From Lomentospora prolificans (taxonomy: Eukaryota; Ascomycota; Sordariomycetes; Microascales; Microascaceae), in contig JARFXM010000009.1 of NCBI GenBank assembly GCA_029532625.1, positions 2,356,001 through 2,420,000 of the forward strand: a DNA stretch of 64,000 nucleotides, given 5' to 3'. The notes beneath the pieces were generated by a model. That model searched no databases and was not told the origin of the DNA. It saw only the letters and a list, made by a program, of their open reading frames with translations. Positions within the stretch are counted from its first letter, which is position 1, and every line of letters begins with the position of its first letter. Positions 1-11,481 of this stretch are shown here, in pieces. A program made the position numbers and the translations under genes.

Positions 1-3000
1 ACGAACGGTGGGCTGTGATAGAGTTAAAATCAATCACTTTGAAGATTATGTCGGCATTAAGACGGTGTCGAAACATTTCGCATTAGATGAATGCGACTCT
101 CGGGACGGTTTGACGTATCGTTGTTTCTCTGTCGATTGCATTTGATGTAATGAATCGTGTGGAATGGATTTGAGGCCTCCCTCATCATCGTCAACGTCTG
201 CCTGCCCTCGAAGTCTCATCTTGCAGTGGCTATGGATTCGATCAAGGAATAAATGCATACCTTGCAGGGCATTTTCACGCTATTTACCGGGCTGTCAACC
301 GGAGGATGGGTCAACTTGAACTCAAACCCAGCGCGAGGTCCAGGGTCTGTGGCCAGCTAGGTGCTCTGTACGAAGGTACGTGTCTGCCACTTTTCTCAAC
401 TGTACATCGCTAACATTGAATGCATGCAAAGAGCAACCCCCTCTGTTGGGAATTGCGCAATCCCCAGCCAAGTATGCTGACACTATAGCCAGGAGTTACC
501 TTTCTGACTTTTGTTTTTGTGTCCCAATTTTGTTCATGCAACTGCATTTCGAACAAAACAGAAGAGTTGATGGATGTTTCGACGTACTGTGTGTCGTGAA
601 AAATCCATTGGTTGGTGTGCGTGTGTGTGTGTGTGTGTGTGTGGACAAGACCAAAGTTCCCAGTTCCCAGTTCCGTTCCCAGCTCCAGCCCCGCCAAAAT
701 ACGTGGAAATCCAGTCGCACGGAGTACAAGCCTGATGCAGAGCATTTTCATCACAAGCAAGTGATCCGATCGCTTTTCCTTTCCCGCAAATCGACACCGA
801 GAGATCTCATTTTGGCCGTCGGAATATGCTACCCCTTTGGAAATCCATCCATAGTGGGCTCCACACGAGAAAGGTTCGACGGAACCATGTACGCAAATGA
901 ATGCAAGGATCACACCGATGGCGGCGCATTCGCCGACAATCTCGGACGGAGAAGTCCTCGGGTTCATGTCTACAAGTAAGAACGTGCTGTACCAGAAGGG
1001 TATGCCAGCCTCCTTCGACATCCTGTAATACCATGACAATGCACACGTCACTCTTCGACAACACAAGCTACGAAAGAGTCGAGGAAACCCCGGCGCGAAG
1101 AAAACCCTTGCAAAGTCAAAAAGGAAGAAACCCCGAAAAATGCGCCCCGTAGTCATGGCCATTTGCTTTGGCGGCCTGTCACTGTCATAGTCAGCCATCC
1201 CCCATCATTCGTCTAAATCCCCGCTTCGGGCGTCTCGGCGGGCGAAGGAATCCAGATGACCCAAGGCAAGGAAAGCACGGAACGAGTGTGGCTGGGTGGA
1301 CAGGGCAAAAGCAGCAACTCAGCAAGCTGAGTGGCCGCACGCATGATGCAAGCTGAGTGGGGAACAGACGTCGCTCACTGGATGAAGGGTGTCTTTTTCA
1401 CCTTCTAGGTTGCGTCTAATGCCCCTGACACTCGAAAGAATTCCATCACCATTGGCTCGGAGGCGACGACCCATCGAGAGTATGTCGGGATGCACCCAGG
1501 CGCTATTGACTTGAACTCCGAGGAAGAGAACCGAACCAGATCAGGTTCGTCGCGGCCTCTCGACTGTGATTGGAGTGTCCTGGTCGTCAGGTTTGAAACA
1601 TTTTCATCAAATGAGTAAACGCTGGTCCAGGAATGACCTCAGGAGGTGTTTAGGTTGGAACTAGAATCGCTTGATGGGTGTCTTCTTCCTCACTTCCACT
1701 CCGGTGAAGGATTCGGATCACGGCACCTTGCTCCCTCTTTTCTTCCTTGGTTGTGGAGAGAGTCGTATACGGTAGACGCCAGCAGTGTTCCGCGCCCCGG
1801 CGATCCACCACAACCACCTACGCCCATGTCCCGCCAGCCGCATTGACAGTGGTAGCCGTGGTAGGCAAAGGAACGTGCTTGCTGACTTCGAAGGCCTGGC
1901 ACCCCGGCCTGCCAGGCAGAACACGCCGCACGTTTGGGCTTCTGCTAGATTCATCCGGCCGCATCTTTGGTGTCTTTTCAGACTCAGGTGAAGGGCATCA
2001 ACTCGCCCAACCAAGGCGTATGTGTATTCGCATCATCGGCACCGGCGACACCTAGCATACGAATGGTGCACGCCACCAAAACCTGAGGCACAAACAAGGA
2101 AAGAAAAGTAAAGCCTCCAACCATTCGTCGCCAGCGAGGAGACTTTGCAGAGATTTTTCCCTAGTAGTTTTCTTGCCCCGTCTTCCCGGCCCGGAGGCTG
2201 CAGCTGGCGATGGGACTCCGTTGTGTCAATGAGGAGAGTCTTGGAGTCGATCCCAGACTCTAGCAGGAATTACGTTACCGGTTGTCTGGATTCTAAAATG
2301 GCAATTAACTTCACGGGCAATTAACTTCGCAACTCAAGTACCACATTCATCACCGACCAACTGAGCTGGAGGGGTCGGGGCCTGTAATATCTTGGATTGC
2401 CAGCTACACTCCGCGATAGCAACCGAAGAGTACAACTGGAATGTCTCTGCCGGACGTGGCGGTACATCGCGCTGTGTCCATCCGAAAGAGGACAAGGGCC
2501 AGGCACTGAAGGCGAAAAAATCGAAGGTAAAATGGAAAAAGAAAAACGAAAGGCTGGAGGCGGCGTAACGTTTCCCTTTAGGGTGGTAATCCTCGGCGCG
2601 CCCTATCACCATCTCCACTGCCTCCCACAAACGAAATTCGCCGACCAAGCCCCCTGAGCGGAGAGCAAAGCCAGCACAGAGGAAGACGCCGCAGACTCAG
2701 CGAAATCGATTTCTATCAATCGCCTCACATCGATTCAACCCCAGTGCTTTGGTTGCGTCCGGTTCTCGTAAATGCTCAATTTTTTTTTTCTTTTTTTCGC
2801 TTGAGACAGTGCTAAATCACAATAGCATCATGCGGGAACTAGGCTGCCGTCACTTGCGAGATTCTGTCTTACCGAGTGAGGTGATGCAAGTCCTTGGTCT
2901 CAGAGGCCTCACGACGAGACGAGAGTCCAGCTCGTGCACTTGCCAATGTTGATGAGGAACAACTATTGGGCCGACCGTCGCGATAAACCCTGACCCTGCC

Positions 3001-4451
3001 AGCACCACTCAGACCGTCGTCTGGTGCAGTGCGGGCTGGCCCCTGGTCGAATTCCCCTATTTTGTGCCCCTGGCTTCTCATCGCTAGCTGGCTCAGCGAA
3101 TCCGATAGCCTGCCACGGGTACGGTTCGGGAAGCAAGCTGTACTCCTCCAGGTCGTCCTTAGCATACTGTACGGAATGGCCGTGCTCGGCTGTACATTGG
3201 ACAGTGACTGGCAGGGATTGCGAAGCGATGGTAGAAAAAAAAAAAGAAAAAAAGAAAATGGGGGCTGCCAAGCATTCGGCTTACACCTCTTTTGGGATCA
3301 TTCCCACGCCCCCTTCGGCTTCGACCCACCCCCCCTCATCATTGGACTTGGCTTTCCCAGCTTCTCTCATCCTCTCATCATCAAAACATCCACACTAGCC
3401 TATCCGTAGCCTAGCTTCCCGCCGATTGCCAGCTTCGTAATCCCCCCCGCCTGCACTTCCCCCTTAGGTTTACTAGGGTTTTCCACTCTCCACTCCCCTC
3501 TGACCCTCCGTGCTGCCCCGTGCCCTCCTTGCCGTCGATCTACTATGCCTCAAAATCGGACACCCATACCACGACGGCGCATCACGACTGGCCAGACCGC
3601 TAGGATGGAGACAGACGCCTCTCATACCACCTGCTCGAAAAAGGAACGCCACTCCAGTAGTGCTGCTTCGACTTCCCAAGTGGAACCCTTCCCACCTATC
3701 TCTTGGACTCCAAGGGTCCTCGGGCCATTCAGAGCTGGAAAAGCCATCACTGTCTTTCGTCCCTTGTTCGACAATACTCCGCTGAAGTCCAATCCCTGCG
3801 CCATTGCCACTCGTTCCTGCGGCTTGCTTGTTTGTCCCTGTCTCTCAATCTACTATTCTGGACTAGACTAATCGTCTGCACATTCGTTTTTCTAGCCTTC
3901 CATCTGGCTCCACCTTGGCTGGGCTGGTTCCACCCTCCTGCTCGCATGCTCTCTCATCCCCTCTCTTCTCCTCTCGGGCTGTCTGTGTGGATGCATGTAC
4001 GTACATTGGAAACTTTCTCGCGCATCCCGTTCGTTATTGCTCGTTTGTTCTTCCAGTATAAGTTTCCCGGTCCATCCCATCTCTTGGCTTCCTGTTTCTT
4101 CTTTCCCTTCCTCACCACCAAAGCAGAGCTCTCAGTTTGAGTCAGTCCTTTCTTCTCTTCTTTCAAACAAGAAACTTCTTTCTTTGGCTTGTTGTTTCTC
4201 AACATCCAGCACATTCCTTTTCCAAAGTTTCCCAAGGCTAGCCCTGGTTTATCAACCTTTTCAGCACAAAGCTCAACTCGCCTGCGGCGCAAACAACTTT
4301 CCTTTGAACCAACGAGTTCTCACAAAAAAACTGACGACAAACCACCAAAACGTCGATACAAACGGCCTTTTGCTTTGCTCTGCTTAGACACTCCCTTTGA
4401 ACAAATTCCATCGTCCGGAACGTTAGGAATTTCAGTCTCGATTTAGACAAA
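1..4451. other. gene-free left flank and leader of the LPMO gene
   Basis: I see no protein with recognisable family features here. The longest frame (410-1198, minus) runs through a GT microsatellite and resembles nothing I know. From about 3380 to 4440 the plus strand becomes strongly pyrimidine-rich, as is common in promoters and 5' leaders of highly expressed filamentous-fungal genes, and it leads directly into the LPMO start at 4452. A TATAAG at 4057-4062 lies about 390 bases before that start and could be its TATA element, but this is weak. A 12-base perfect palindrome, ATGTACGTACAT, sits at 3995-4006. Confidence 0.5.
617..642. repeat. (GT)n microsatellite
   Basis: A run of GT dinucleotides with one early interruption (GTGC) lies in the gene-free left flank. 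It forces artificial His-Thr or Cys-Val runs into the overlapping open frames, which argues against those frames being genes. Confidence 0.9.
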
Positions 4452-5141
4452 ATGCATTCCACCGTCATGTCTGTCCTCGGCTTGGCCGTCGCCGCCAACG
4501 CCCACATGAAGATGAACACTCCCGCCCCCTGGGAACCCATCAACAACGCCCCCCTTCTCGACAACGGCTCCGACTTCCCCTGCAAGAACGTCCCTTATGA
4601 CTGGAGCTCCGGTGTCAACGTGATCCAGAAGGGTCAGGCCTCCGACCTCAAGTTCACCGGTTCCGCCGTCCATGGTGGTGGCTCGTGCCAGCTCTCCCTC
4701 ACCACCGACCTCGAGCCCACTAAGGACAGCGTATGGAAGGTCATTAAGTCCTTCGAGGGCGGCTGCCCCGCCGTCGGAGTCTCTGGAAACAACGGTGACA
4801 ATGCCAATGCCCCTGGTCCCACCGACTACACCTTTGAGATCCCTGATGATGTTCCCGCTGGCAACTACACCTTCTCTTGGTCATGGTTCAACAAGATTGG
4901 CAACCGTGAAATGTACCAGAATTGTGCCCCCGTTCAAGCCGTTGGTTCTGGTGGCTCTGAGTCCTTCTTCAACTCGCTCCCCGATATGTTTGTTGCCAAT
5001 ATCGGCAATGGTTGCACCACTGAGGAGGGACAGGATCTTGCCTTTGCCAACCCCGGTCAGGTTGTTGAGCGCCTTGGCCTCGCTACTCTCACTCCAAAGC
5101 CTCTCACTGCCCAGCAGTGCGCCGGTGTTGACTCCGGTTCT

Positions 5142-5176
<35 letters not shown>

Positions 5177-5603
5177 TGACAGCCCCGCCAGCCCCACTCC
5201 CTCTGCTTCTCTCCCTGGTGGTGTCTTTATCACTGCTCCTGCCAGCGGCGGTGCTACCCAGACTGCTTCTCCCGCTCCTCCCGCTCCTGTCAAGGCCCCA
5301 GTCGTGGAGACTCCCGTCTCTGGCGGTGATGAGGACGACGAGACCCCCGCTGTCGATGTCCCCGTGAACAATGGTGACAGCGGTTCTTCCTCGGGCGGCT
5401 TCGCTGCCGGTACCGCTTGCACTCAGGATGGCTACTGGAACTGCATTGACGGAAGCTCGTGGCAGCGCTGCGCTAGCGGCGTCTGGTCTGGCGTCCAGTC
5501 TGTTGCTCAGGGCACATCTTGCACTAGCGGCGTCGCTGAGTCGATTCAGATCACCAAGCGTGATGGCACTCCTCTTCGCCTCAGTGCCAAGTTCCTCTTC
5601 TAA
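4452..5603 (+). CDS. secreted AA11-type lytic polysaccharide monooxygenase with C-terminal X278-like module
   Basis: Intronless, 383 residues. A signal peptide (1-17) ends in Ala-Asn-Ala, so the mature chain would begin with His18, as copper monooxygenases require. The second histidine-brace residue is most likely His74 in the AVHGGGSCQ segment. The WFNKIGNREMYQNC segment (about 144-158) carries the likely axial Tyr155. These motifs are those of family AA11, which cleaves crystalline chitin oxidatively. A Gly-Ser linker (about 227-240) and a Pro/Ser/Thr-rich stretch lead to a Cys-rich tail (about 320-365, with WNCIDGSSWQRC) resembling the X278 module found on AA11 enzymes and thought to bind chitin. 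The protein is presumably extracellular and acts on fungal or insect chitin. The start is the first ATG after the pyrimidine-rich leader, in an aaaATGc context. The family is clear; the substrate is inferred from the family. Confidence 0.9.
5133..5180 (+). repeat. hexanucleotide repeat encoding the Gly-Ser linker
   Basis: Near-perfect copies of GGCTCC (with GGTTCT and GGCTCT variants) code for the alternating Gly-Ser linker between the catalytic and C-terminal modules of the LPMO. Such arrays change length easily by slippage, so linker length is expected to vary between strains. Confidence 0.85.
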
Positions 5604-6522
5604 GAGAAGCATATAGTAGCACGCCGAGAACGATTGAGTGGGGTGCATCGGATTGGACAGGGCATTGCATTTCCTTCTTTTTCCTTTGTTGGATCCGGCT
5701 TCTTGGGTTCACATGGCATAGACTTTGACGGGGGGTTCACTTCTTCAATTGTACATATACGTTCTTTTATTCCTCTTGGATGGACATTCGCTGGGAAATC
5801 ACATATGTGAGATAGACCCTGAGGGATTTTCATGATGCGTGTACACTACCAAGAAATCAAAGCATCATTTCTCACGTTGCAGCTTGAGTCTTTTTGCCTT
5901 TTCCCGGTGACGTTGATGTAAGCGAAATATCAGATGCGCTGGTTCCGCAGAGCTGGAAGCGTCTATCCAATGGTTGTTTTAGTGGCCAGCTGGCGTTGAC
6001 ACCAACCAACTGAACCATTGGCACGCCAAAGTTTCTACCACAGGAATCTTCGTACCTATCAGTGTGGCTCTGCTGGCTCCTAGTACGATGCTCTAGGCTG
6101 GCCTGTTGGTTCCCTTCCGGCGCGTCGGAACCAACATGATTTTGGGCCCCCATCATGCTTGAACCCCAAATCCGGCACTCTGGTTCAAGCGCCCATCTTC
6201 GGGTTTTAAGTCCTTGGAAACTCCCCGCATGATCGGATCCTGGGCGAGCTGTTGGTTCCTTTTAAAAATGGCTATGAAGCCATTAAGAGACGGATGCAGC
6301 CCTATCATGAAAAAAAAAAAAAAAAAATTAAAATAAAATAAAATATAAAATAAAAACGTTAAAAGGCCGCGGTTGGTGTCATGAATTATAACGATTGGCT
6401 CGCTCTATTTACAAAATTAAAAAGGGTATCCTCGAGTATAAAAAATAAGCCATTTCTGTCATGAGTTTCTAGTTTGCTGTCTGCGCCTTGGCAGTAGCTT
6501 TTCCACGTCACTCCGCATCTAG
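5604..6522. other. convergent intergenic region
   Basis: This is the 3' flank shared by the LPMO (plus) and the DUF3433 gene (minus). Apart from an A-rich tract at 6310-6357 I see no gene, RNA or repeat. Confidence 0.6.
6310..6357. repeat. A18 tract followed by TTAAAATAAAAT-type sequence
   Basis: Eighteen consecutive A residues at 6310-6327 are followed by AT-rich sequence with repeated TAAAA units. A very similar tract occurs at 39587-39622. Confidence 0.85.
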
Positions 6523-9500
6523 CTAGCTTTTCGCAGATGACGTCCTTTGAAGAAAGCGGCGGAGCCTCGATGTTTCTGTCGAGGTTGGGTCTACAGGCAT
6601 CACGAGTTCCGCATACTCGATGCCGACGTGCTTCTTCCCATCACGGCCGATATACTTGCCAAACCTGAGCAACGGTTTAGACTCCGGATCATAATCTTGC
6701 AAGGCCCTGCTAGGACTCATGAATTCGAGTATCGCCGCAATCGTCGTCGGCATCCTCGGGAGGAAGAGCTTGACCGGAAAGCCATATAGCACGACGGCCA
6801 CGACCACGTAGACGGCGAGGACGGCGACGCTCACAAGAAGGGCAGCATCATCGAGGAATATTCTAGTCTCCGTAACGCGCCTGACTCCAGTGAAGGTGGC
6901 TTGGGGATCCTCGATTGGAGCGTATTTTGCGATTTCGGGAGTTCCCATGAGATAGGCAAAGGACCGCTTCCAGATATCCTTGATAAAGGGCTCTACCTCT
7001 GCCACTTCGGCCAGCGGCGCCGACGGGTCTAACAACCACTCTGCGCCCATTGCCTTCATAATATCGGAGAACCAGGACAGAGAAGAGGTGGAGTTGTGCC
7101 ATTGCCCTTTCGAGGCTAACTGCCTGATACTCCGCTGCAGCATTTCGGTGGTATGGTTAGCTGCATTTTCGTAGCCTAGGTCATCCGTGAAGTCGGTGGC
7201 TCTTTCGTACGATGTAACGTGGCCCTTTGGGCCTATCGTGACATCAAATAATGCGGTTCGGAATTTCCCATGACAAAAAAGGAACTTTGTTTCTCTATCG
7301 GTTTGTTCGGTTGTTGTCGCCTTGCCCCAGAAGAACAACATTGCTTGGCGGCACACGCTATAGGCGCCTTCTGCGGAGGTACGACCAGTAGCAAAGCTAT
7401 TCGTCGTTATATTTTCGTAATGAAAGCAATCAGGCGCCAGGACTACGTCGCCGCGATCTTGGAAAATCTTATAGTCCACAAAGTCGCTAGCCTTGCCTCG
7501 TTGGACATCGGTGAACTCAGTACAGTTAATATCGACGCCATAACCCCGAGTCCTGCCCCGGAATATCTCGGTCGAATTGTCCGGAGACGGCTCGGAAGCG
7601 GCGAAGGGTTGGAAATAAAACTCGCTCGACACCCACGGCGGCATCGCTGATCCGAGACTGAGGTTTGCTTTCATCGGTAAAAAGATGTCATCGTCGCCTT
7701 TGTTGCCAAAGGTTGGAAGGTCCTCAATAACAATCTTTTGGGACTGTAAGTTCCGCAGCGAGACAGCTTGATCAACCAGGACAGGCTCTTCGTTGAAAAG
7801 ACCACCAAGACCGACCGCAAGGACATTAGCAAGCAACGCCACTAGACATACAGTCGCAAGGAGGAAATGGCCAGATTTCAGCGCATTCCATATCGAGAGC
7901 TGGGGCGGAAGTGCCGCGTATTTTGAAGTGACAGCTCTCCGTATTTGCGCTTCTTTCTTCCCTTGATTAAGATCGTTATAAGGTTGAAAAATGCAGAGAA
8001 GCCTAGTCACCAGAACCCAGAAAGGCTCGAACACCGTTGCAATCGCCGTGGGGATATAGTTTTCTAGAAGTTGCAGAATTTCGAATCTATCAGTTGGCCG
8101 AGGAAGACCTGCACATATTGTTAGTTACTCAGGTGGAAACGTGCGCGCTGGATTGGACCCTTACCTCCCAGGCGCTGCTCTTCGAACCTGAAATACGCCA
8201 GCACCGCCAGGCAACTTAAAGTAACTGAGACGAGAAGGCTGCCAAAGGTTCTCCTCAGAACAAATGGCTTTACAGGCGTATAGTTGTCGGCTTCTAGATT
8301 CCTGGTAGCACCCGGTCCCAGCAGAGCACGTGGTGACCCTTCAGGATTCACCATCATAATCGCCATCTTTCCGGTCCGGTCGTGGCAAGAATGTCGAAGA
8401 TAAACCCTGGTTGCCTCCATATCGCGCCTCGCTTCTTCTTCTGTATATTCCCCGTAGCTTATGGCGGCGTCCAGTAGGTCCGGGCTTGCCTGTAGCAGAT
8501 CGATCACATCACCCAAGGTAGAGGGATCCCCAATGAGATTGCTTTCCGTTCTACTAGCAATAATAGCAAGGATAACAGTGCCCGTGCTGACTGCTAGAAG
8601 TAACGCCTCCACAACAGCAGATAAAACCCTACTGACAAGGATTCCGTACAAGACAAACTCAATGGAACCATCAAAAGTCTCTTCAGATGCTTCAGCTTCG
8701 GATAGAAGCGCGGTATATGCATGGACGAAGACGGCTTTGTGAACGGCTCTAAAACCCTCCGCTAACACAGTCGCATCCAAATAGTCGTCTATAGGTCGCT
8801 CTCTACCACCGATAACAAAACCGATGAGGGGAGACAATGGCCAGTTTAAGCCGGTGTCGTTGACTTTTGAGTATTGATCGATAATGAGATTACTTGGGTA
8901 ATCGCGCGGAACGTCATGAACCGCAGAGACGCTGCTACCGATAAGATACTCGAACCCGGTGTTATTGAACTCTTCTCCCGTGAGCTCTTCGACGGGTCCA
9001 ACAGGCAAGATTGAAGCATCAACCGGCCTCAGGGTGTCGCTGGGAACCGTAACCTCAACTTTCTGTTTCCAGTAGCTAGCTTCACAAAACAGTGCAGTCA
9101 TCGTAAAGTCCGACGAGTTGTATCTTTCTTGGCCATCTACCTCTCTTCTTGCAGCTATGGCGAGAAAATGGTTGGAAAATTCCGATGTGCACGTGGATCG
9201 TGATAGAAACTGATCTGAATAGGGGCTGTTATACCACGAGATATAGGACATTCCTATTGCGTTTGCGGTCCTGAATGCCATTATTTCGCTTGCATTGCAT
9301 CCCTTGCCGTTGAGGAAATCGTAATAGCCGGGATATAGCTCGCTCTCAATGGCCTCCGCTGGCCAGCACTCCAAATCAGACCAGAACTTGGTTGTGGTAG
9401 CTGTCCAGTTGGGGTTGATTGAGGGTGAACTTGAGGCCGTGTTCAGCTTAAACGGGCGGAGGGCGTACTCGGGGGTTGCGAAGGACGGGTATTCTTGACC

Positions 9501-10399
9501 GAGATACTTTGTTGCGTACAAACGGTGCAGAACCGATGTGTCCAGTAAGTAGGACTGCTGTTGAGGAGGGAGTAAGTCGGAAGATACGGAGAAAGATCCT
9601 GGCGACTTGAGCGGAACAGGGCCCGTGCCGAAGACGGCGCCTTGTAAGGGGGTGATGGCCCAGAAGATGACCATCATGGTCGTACCCGATATGAAAACTA
9701 ACCAATGTCTATTGAAAAATTAAGGGTTAGACTTTTAAATTGGCTACTGTTTTCATTGAATGTCCCCTTACCGGCGCTTGGCCGCCTTAAAAGGGACGAA
9801 AGCGATAAAGTCATAGGGATAATCGAGTGACAAAGTCTCTGCCTTCGTCCCTCCTGGTCGAGACAGCTCTAGCCATGGCTGGATCCTTTTCACGTCCAGG
9901 TCCACCCAGTTCCAAGCTATGCTGTACAAGACGGAAATTATTGTCGGTAGGAACATGTATGCAAACTGAGAAGCCCGAGATATGTCGTCCAATGAGGGGG
10001 AGAGAGCGAGACCGCCGTCACGGCGACTCCTCTGCGCGAGGTATTCTAGGATCCCGGCGAGCACTATAGTCCATAGCGCAAGAGGTAGAAGGGCCCGCTT
10101 CTTCATGGTCATTGGCTTCCAGCCATGCTTGCAGACTGGGTCGTGTTAGTACTCTTTGTTACTACTAAGCAGCGAGGCATCCATATTCCGCACTAACCCG
10201 ACACAATTTCTCCTGTGGTACTTGACTCCGTCCTTTTGAACGCTTCGGTCGTTGAGTTCCACGACGACGATGGGCTATGGGTCTTGGTGCCACTGCGGTT
10301 GGAGGCAGAGAAGCCACTTCGTGTGCAAGTCGGGGTTGAGACCGCGTCTTTCTTGGAGTCGGTAGCCGCCCTCCAATGAGGGCTCTCTTTACTCATCAT
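6523..10399 (-). CDS. DUF3433-domain multi-pass membrane protein
   Basis: Four exons on the minus strand: 10399-10198, 10135-9772, 9708-8165 and 8108-6523. Donors are GTTAGT, GTAAGG and GTAAGG, acceptors are all AG, and the joined frame is continuous for 1231 residues. The N-terminus is Ser/Thr-rich and cytosolic-looking. After it comes a WKP motif and hydrophobic segments near residues 80-100, 120-140 and 190-212. The segment PYDFIAFVPFKAAKRRHW (about 172-190) is typical of DUF3433 proteins. A large, probably extracytoplasmic region with many N-X-S/T sites follows, then a second set of membrane segments (about 675-695, 755-780) with a YNDL motif, and a final membrane pair near the C-terminus. 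The two-fold layout matches the family. DUF3433 proteins are large fungal membrane proteins of unknown function; I do not assign one. The gene is divergent from the telomere-binding gene. Confidence 0.87.
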
Positions 10400-11481
10400 G
10401 ACGACTTAGCGTCCGCAAATTAGAGAAACGGAAGGTAGCCAGCGAGGCAGCGGATGGACCGAGAGCACTCAAGTGTCCGAGGTGGACCTTATGTATTCAA
10501 CGAGCTCCAACATCGCCCGGACCTTCATTGAGCCTTTTGTGGCCTCATCTAGGCCGGCCCTCCAGGGATGGACATACATCATTCGAAACAAGGGTTAATT
10601 TCACAAGCAAACAATGGTTTGGCTCGCGGAGGGTCTGAGTTGGGCGCGCCAGATCTGGGCTCATAACCCTTGCATTGTGGGCCGCTCGATGGGCGCTTAA
10701 GTGGCTAGGCCCGCCAATTCCTCGATAAGCGCCCACCACAATCCCCAATGGACCCCAATGGGCGGTAGCGGCCAGGCGGCCAAGTAGCCGACCTACCAGA
10801 TCGTGGCATGGCACTGATGAAACAGCGATTCTGCACTGCGGTATATTTGGTGGATATCAGACCAGGAACCCCGACTTGTTTGGATTAGTGTCGGCCGCGA
10901 CGACAGCTCGTTTGCGTGGGCGACAGGGCAACTGCGAATAGTTTTCGACGGGGTTTCACGACTCTTTGGCTACAGAACGTTGCAGCGCAGAGAAGAGGAC
11001 CAAGCGATGCAGTTGGTAGTTCAGGTTTGCATGATTGGGCAATTAACCTCCCATCAAGGGAATTTTTTGAGTAGATCCATCAATTCTAGCTTCTCATATG
11101 GTGAGATTAGCCACTGTTTGGCGACTAAATGACCGCTCCCAGAGATGAACGAGCATAGTGCGTTTAAGTCGTATTTCATATGTAAATGCACTGTCCATAT
11201 CTCACATTACTGCCCCGTTATTATGCCGTCACAATGAAGCGCACAGGGCAAGATGACTAAGCAAATACAGCAAAGTTGTTTGAACAGGGCTTCATCATCA
11301 CCTTCGTCATCGCGATTCTGTCGTCTCCCCAGCCCTGTCCCTGCGTCCCTACGCAACCATATACCCGTAGATCTTTGTTATCGTCTTAACACAGTCGCAT
11401 ACCTTAGTTGAAATGATACCGCCATCTGCATCTACCACCCCTCAAAGATAGCCGCGACAATCTAAGCTCGGCGCGTTAGCC
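10400..11481. other. divergent intergenic region (promoters of DUF3433 and telomere-protein genes)
   Basis: About 1.1 kb separates two divergent genes and must contain both promoters. I see no convincing TATA box, repeat or RNA gene. The last 150 bases before 11482 are CT-rich. Confidence 0.5.

Noticed and set aside
410..1198. 262-codon minus-strand open frame
   Set aside because: It runs through a GT microsatellite giving a His-Thr run, overlaps a 199-codon frame on the other strand, and shows no domain or signal sequence.
4672..5648. Plus- and minus-strand frames overlapping the LPMO
   Set aside because: Shadows produced by GC-rich third positions and the GS linker; the LPMO frame has the signal peptide and catalytic motifs.
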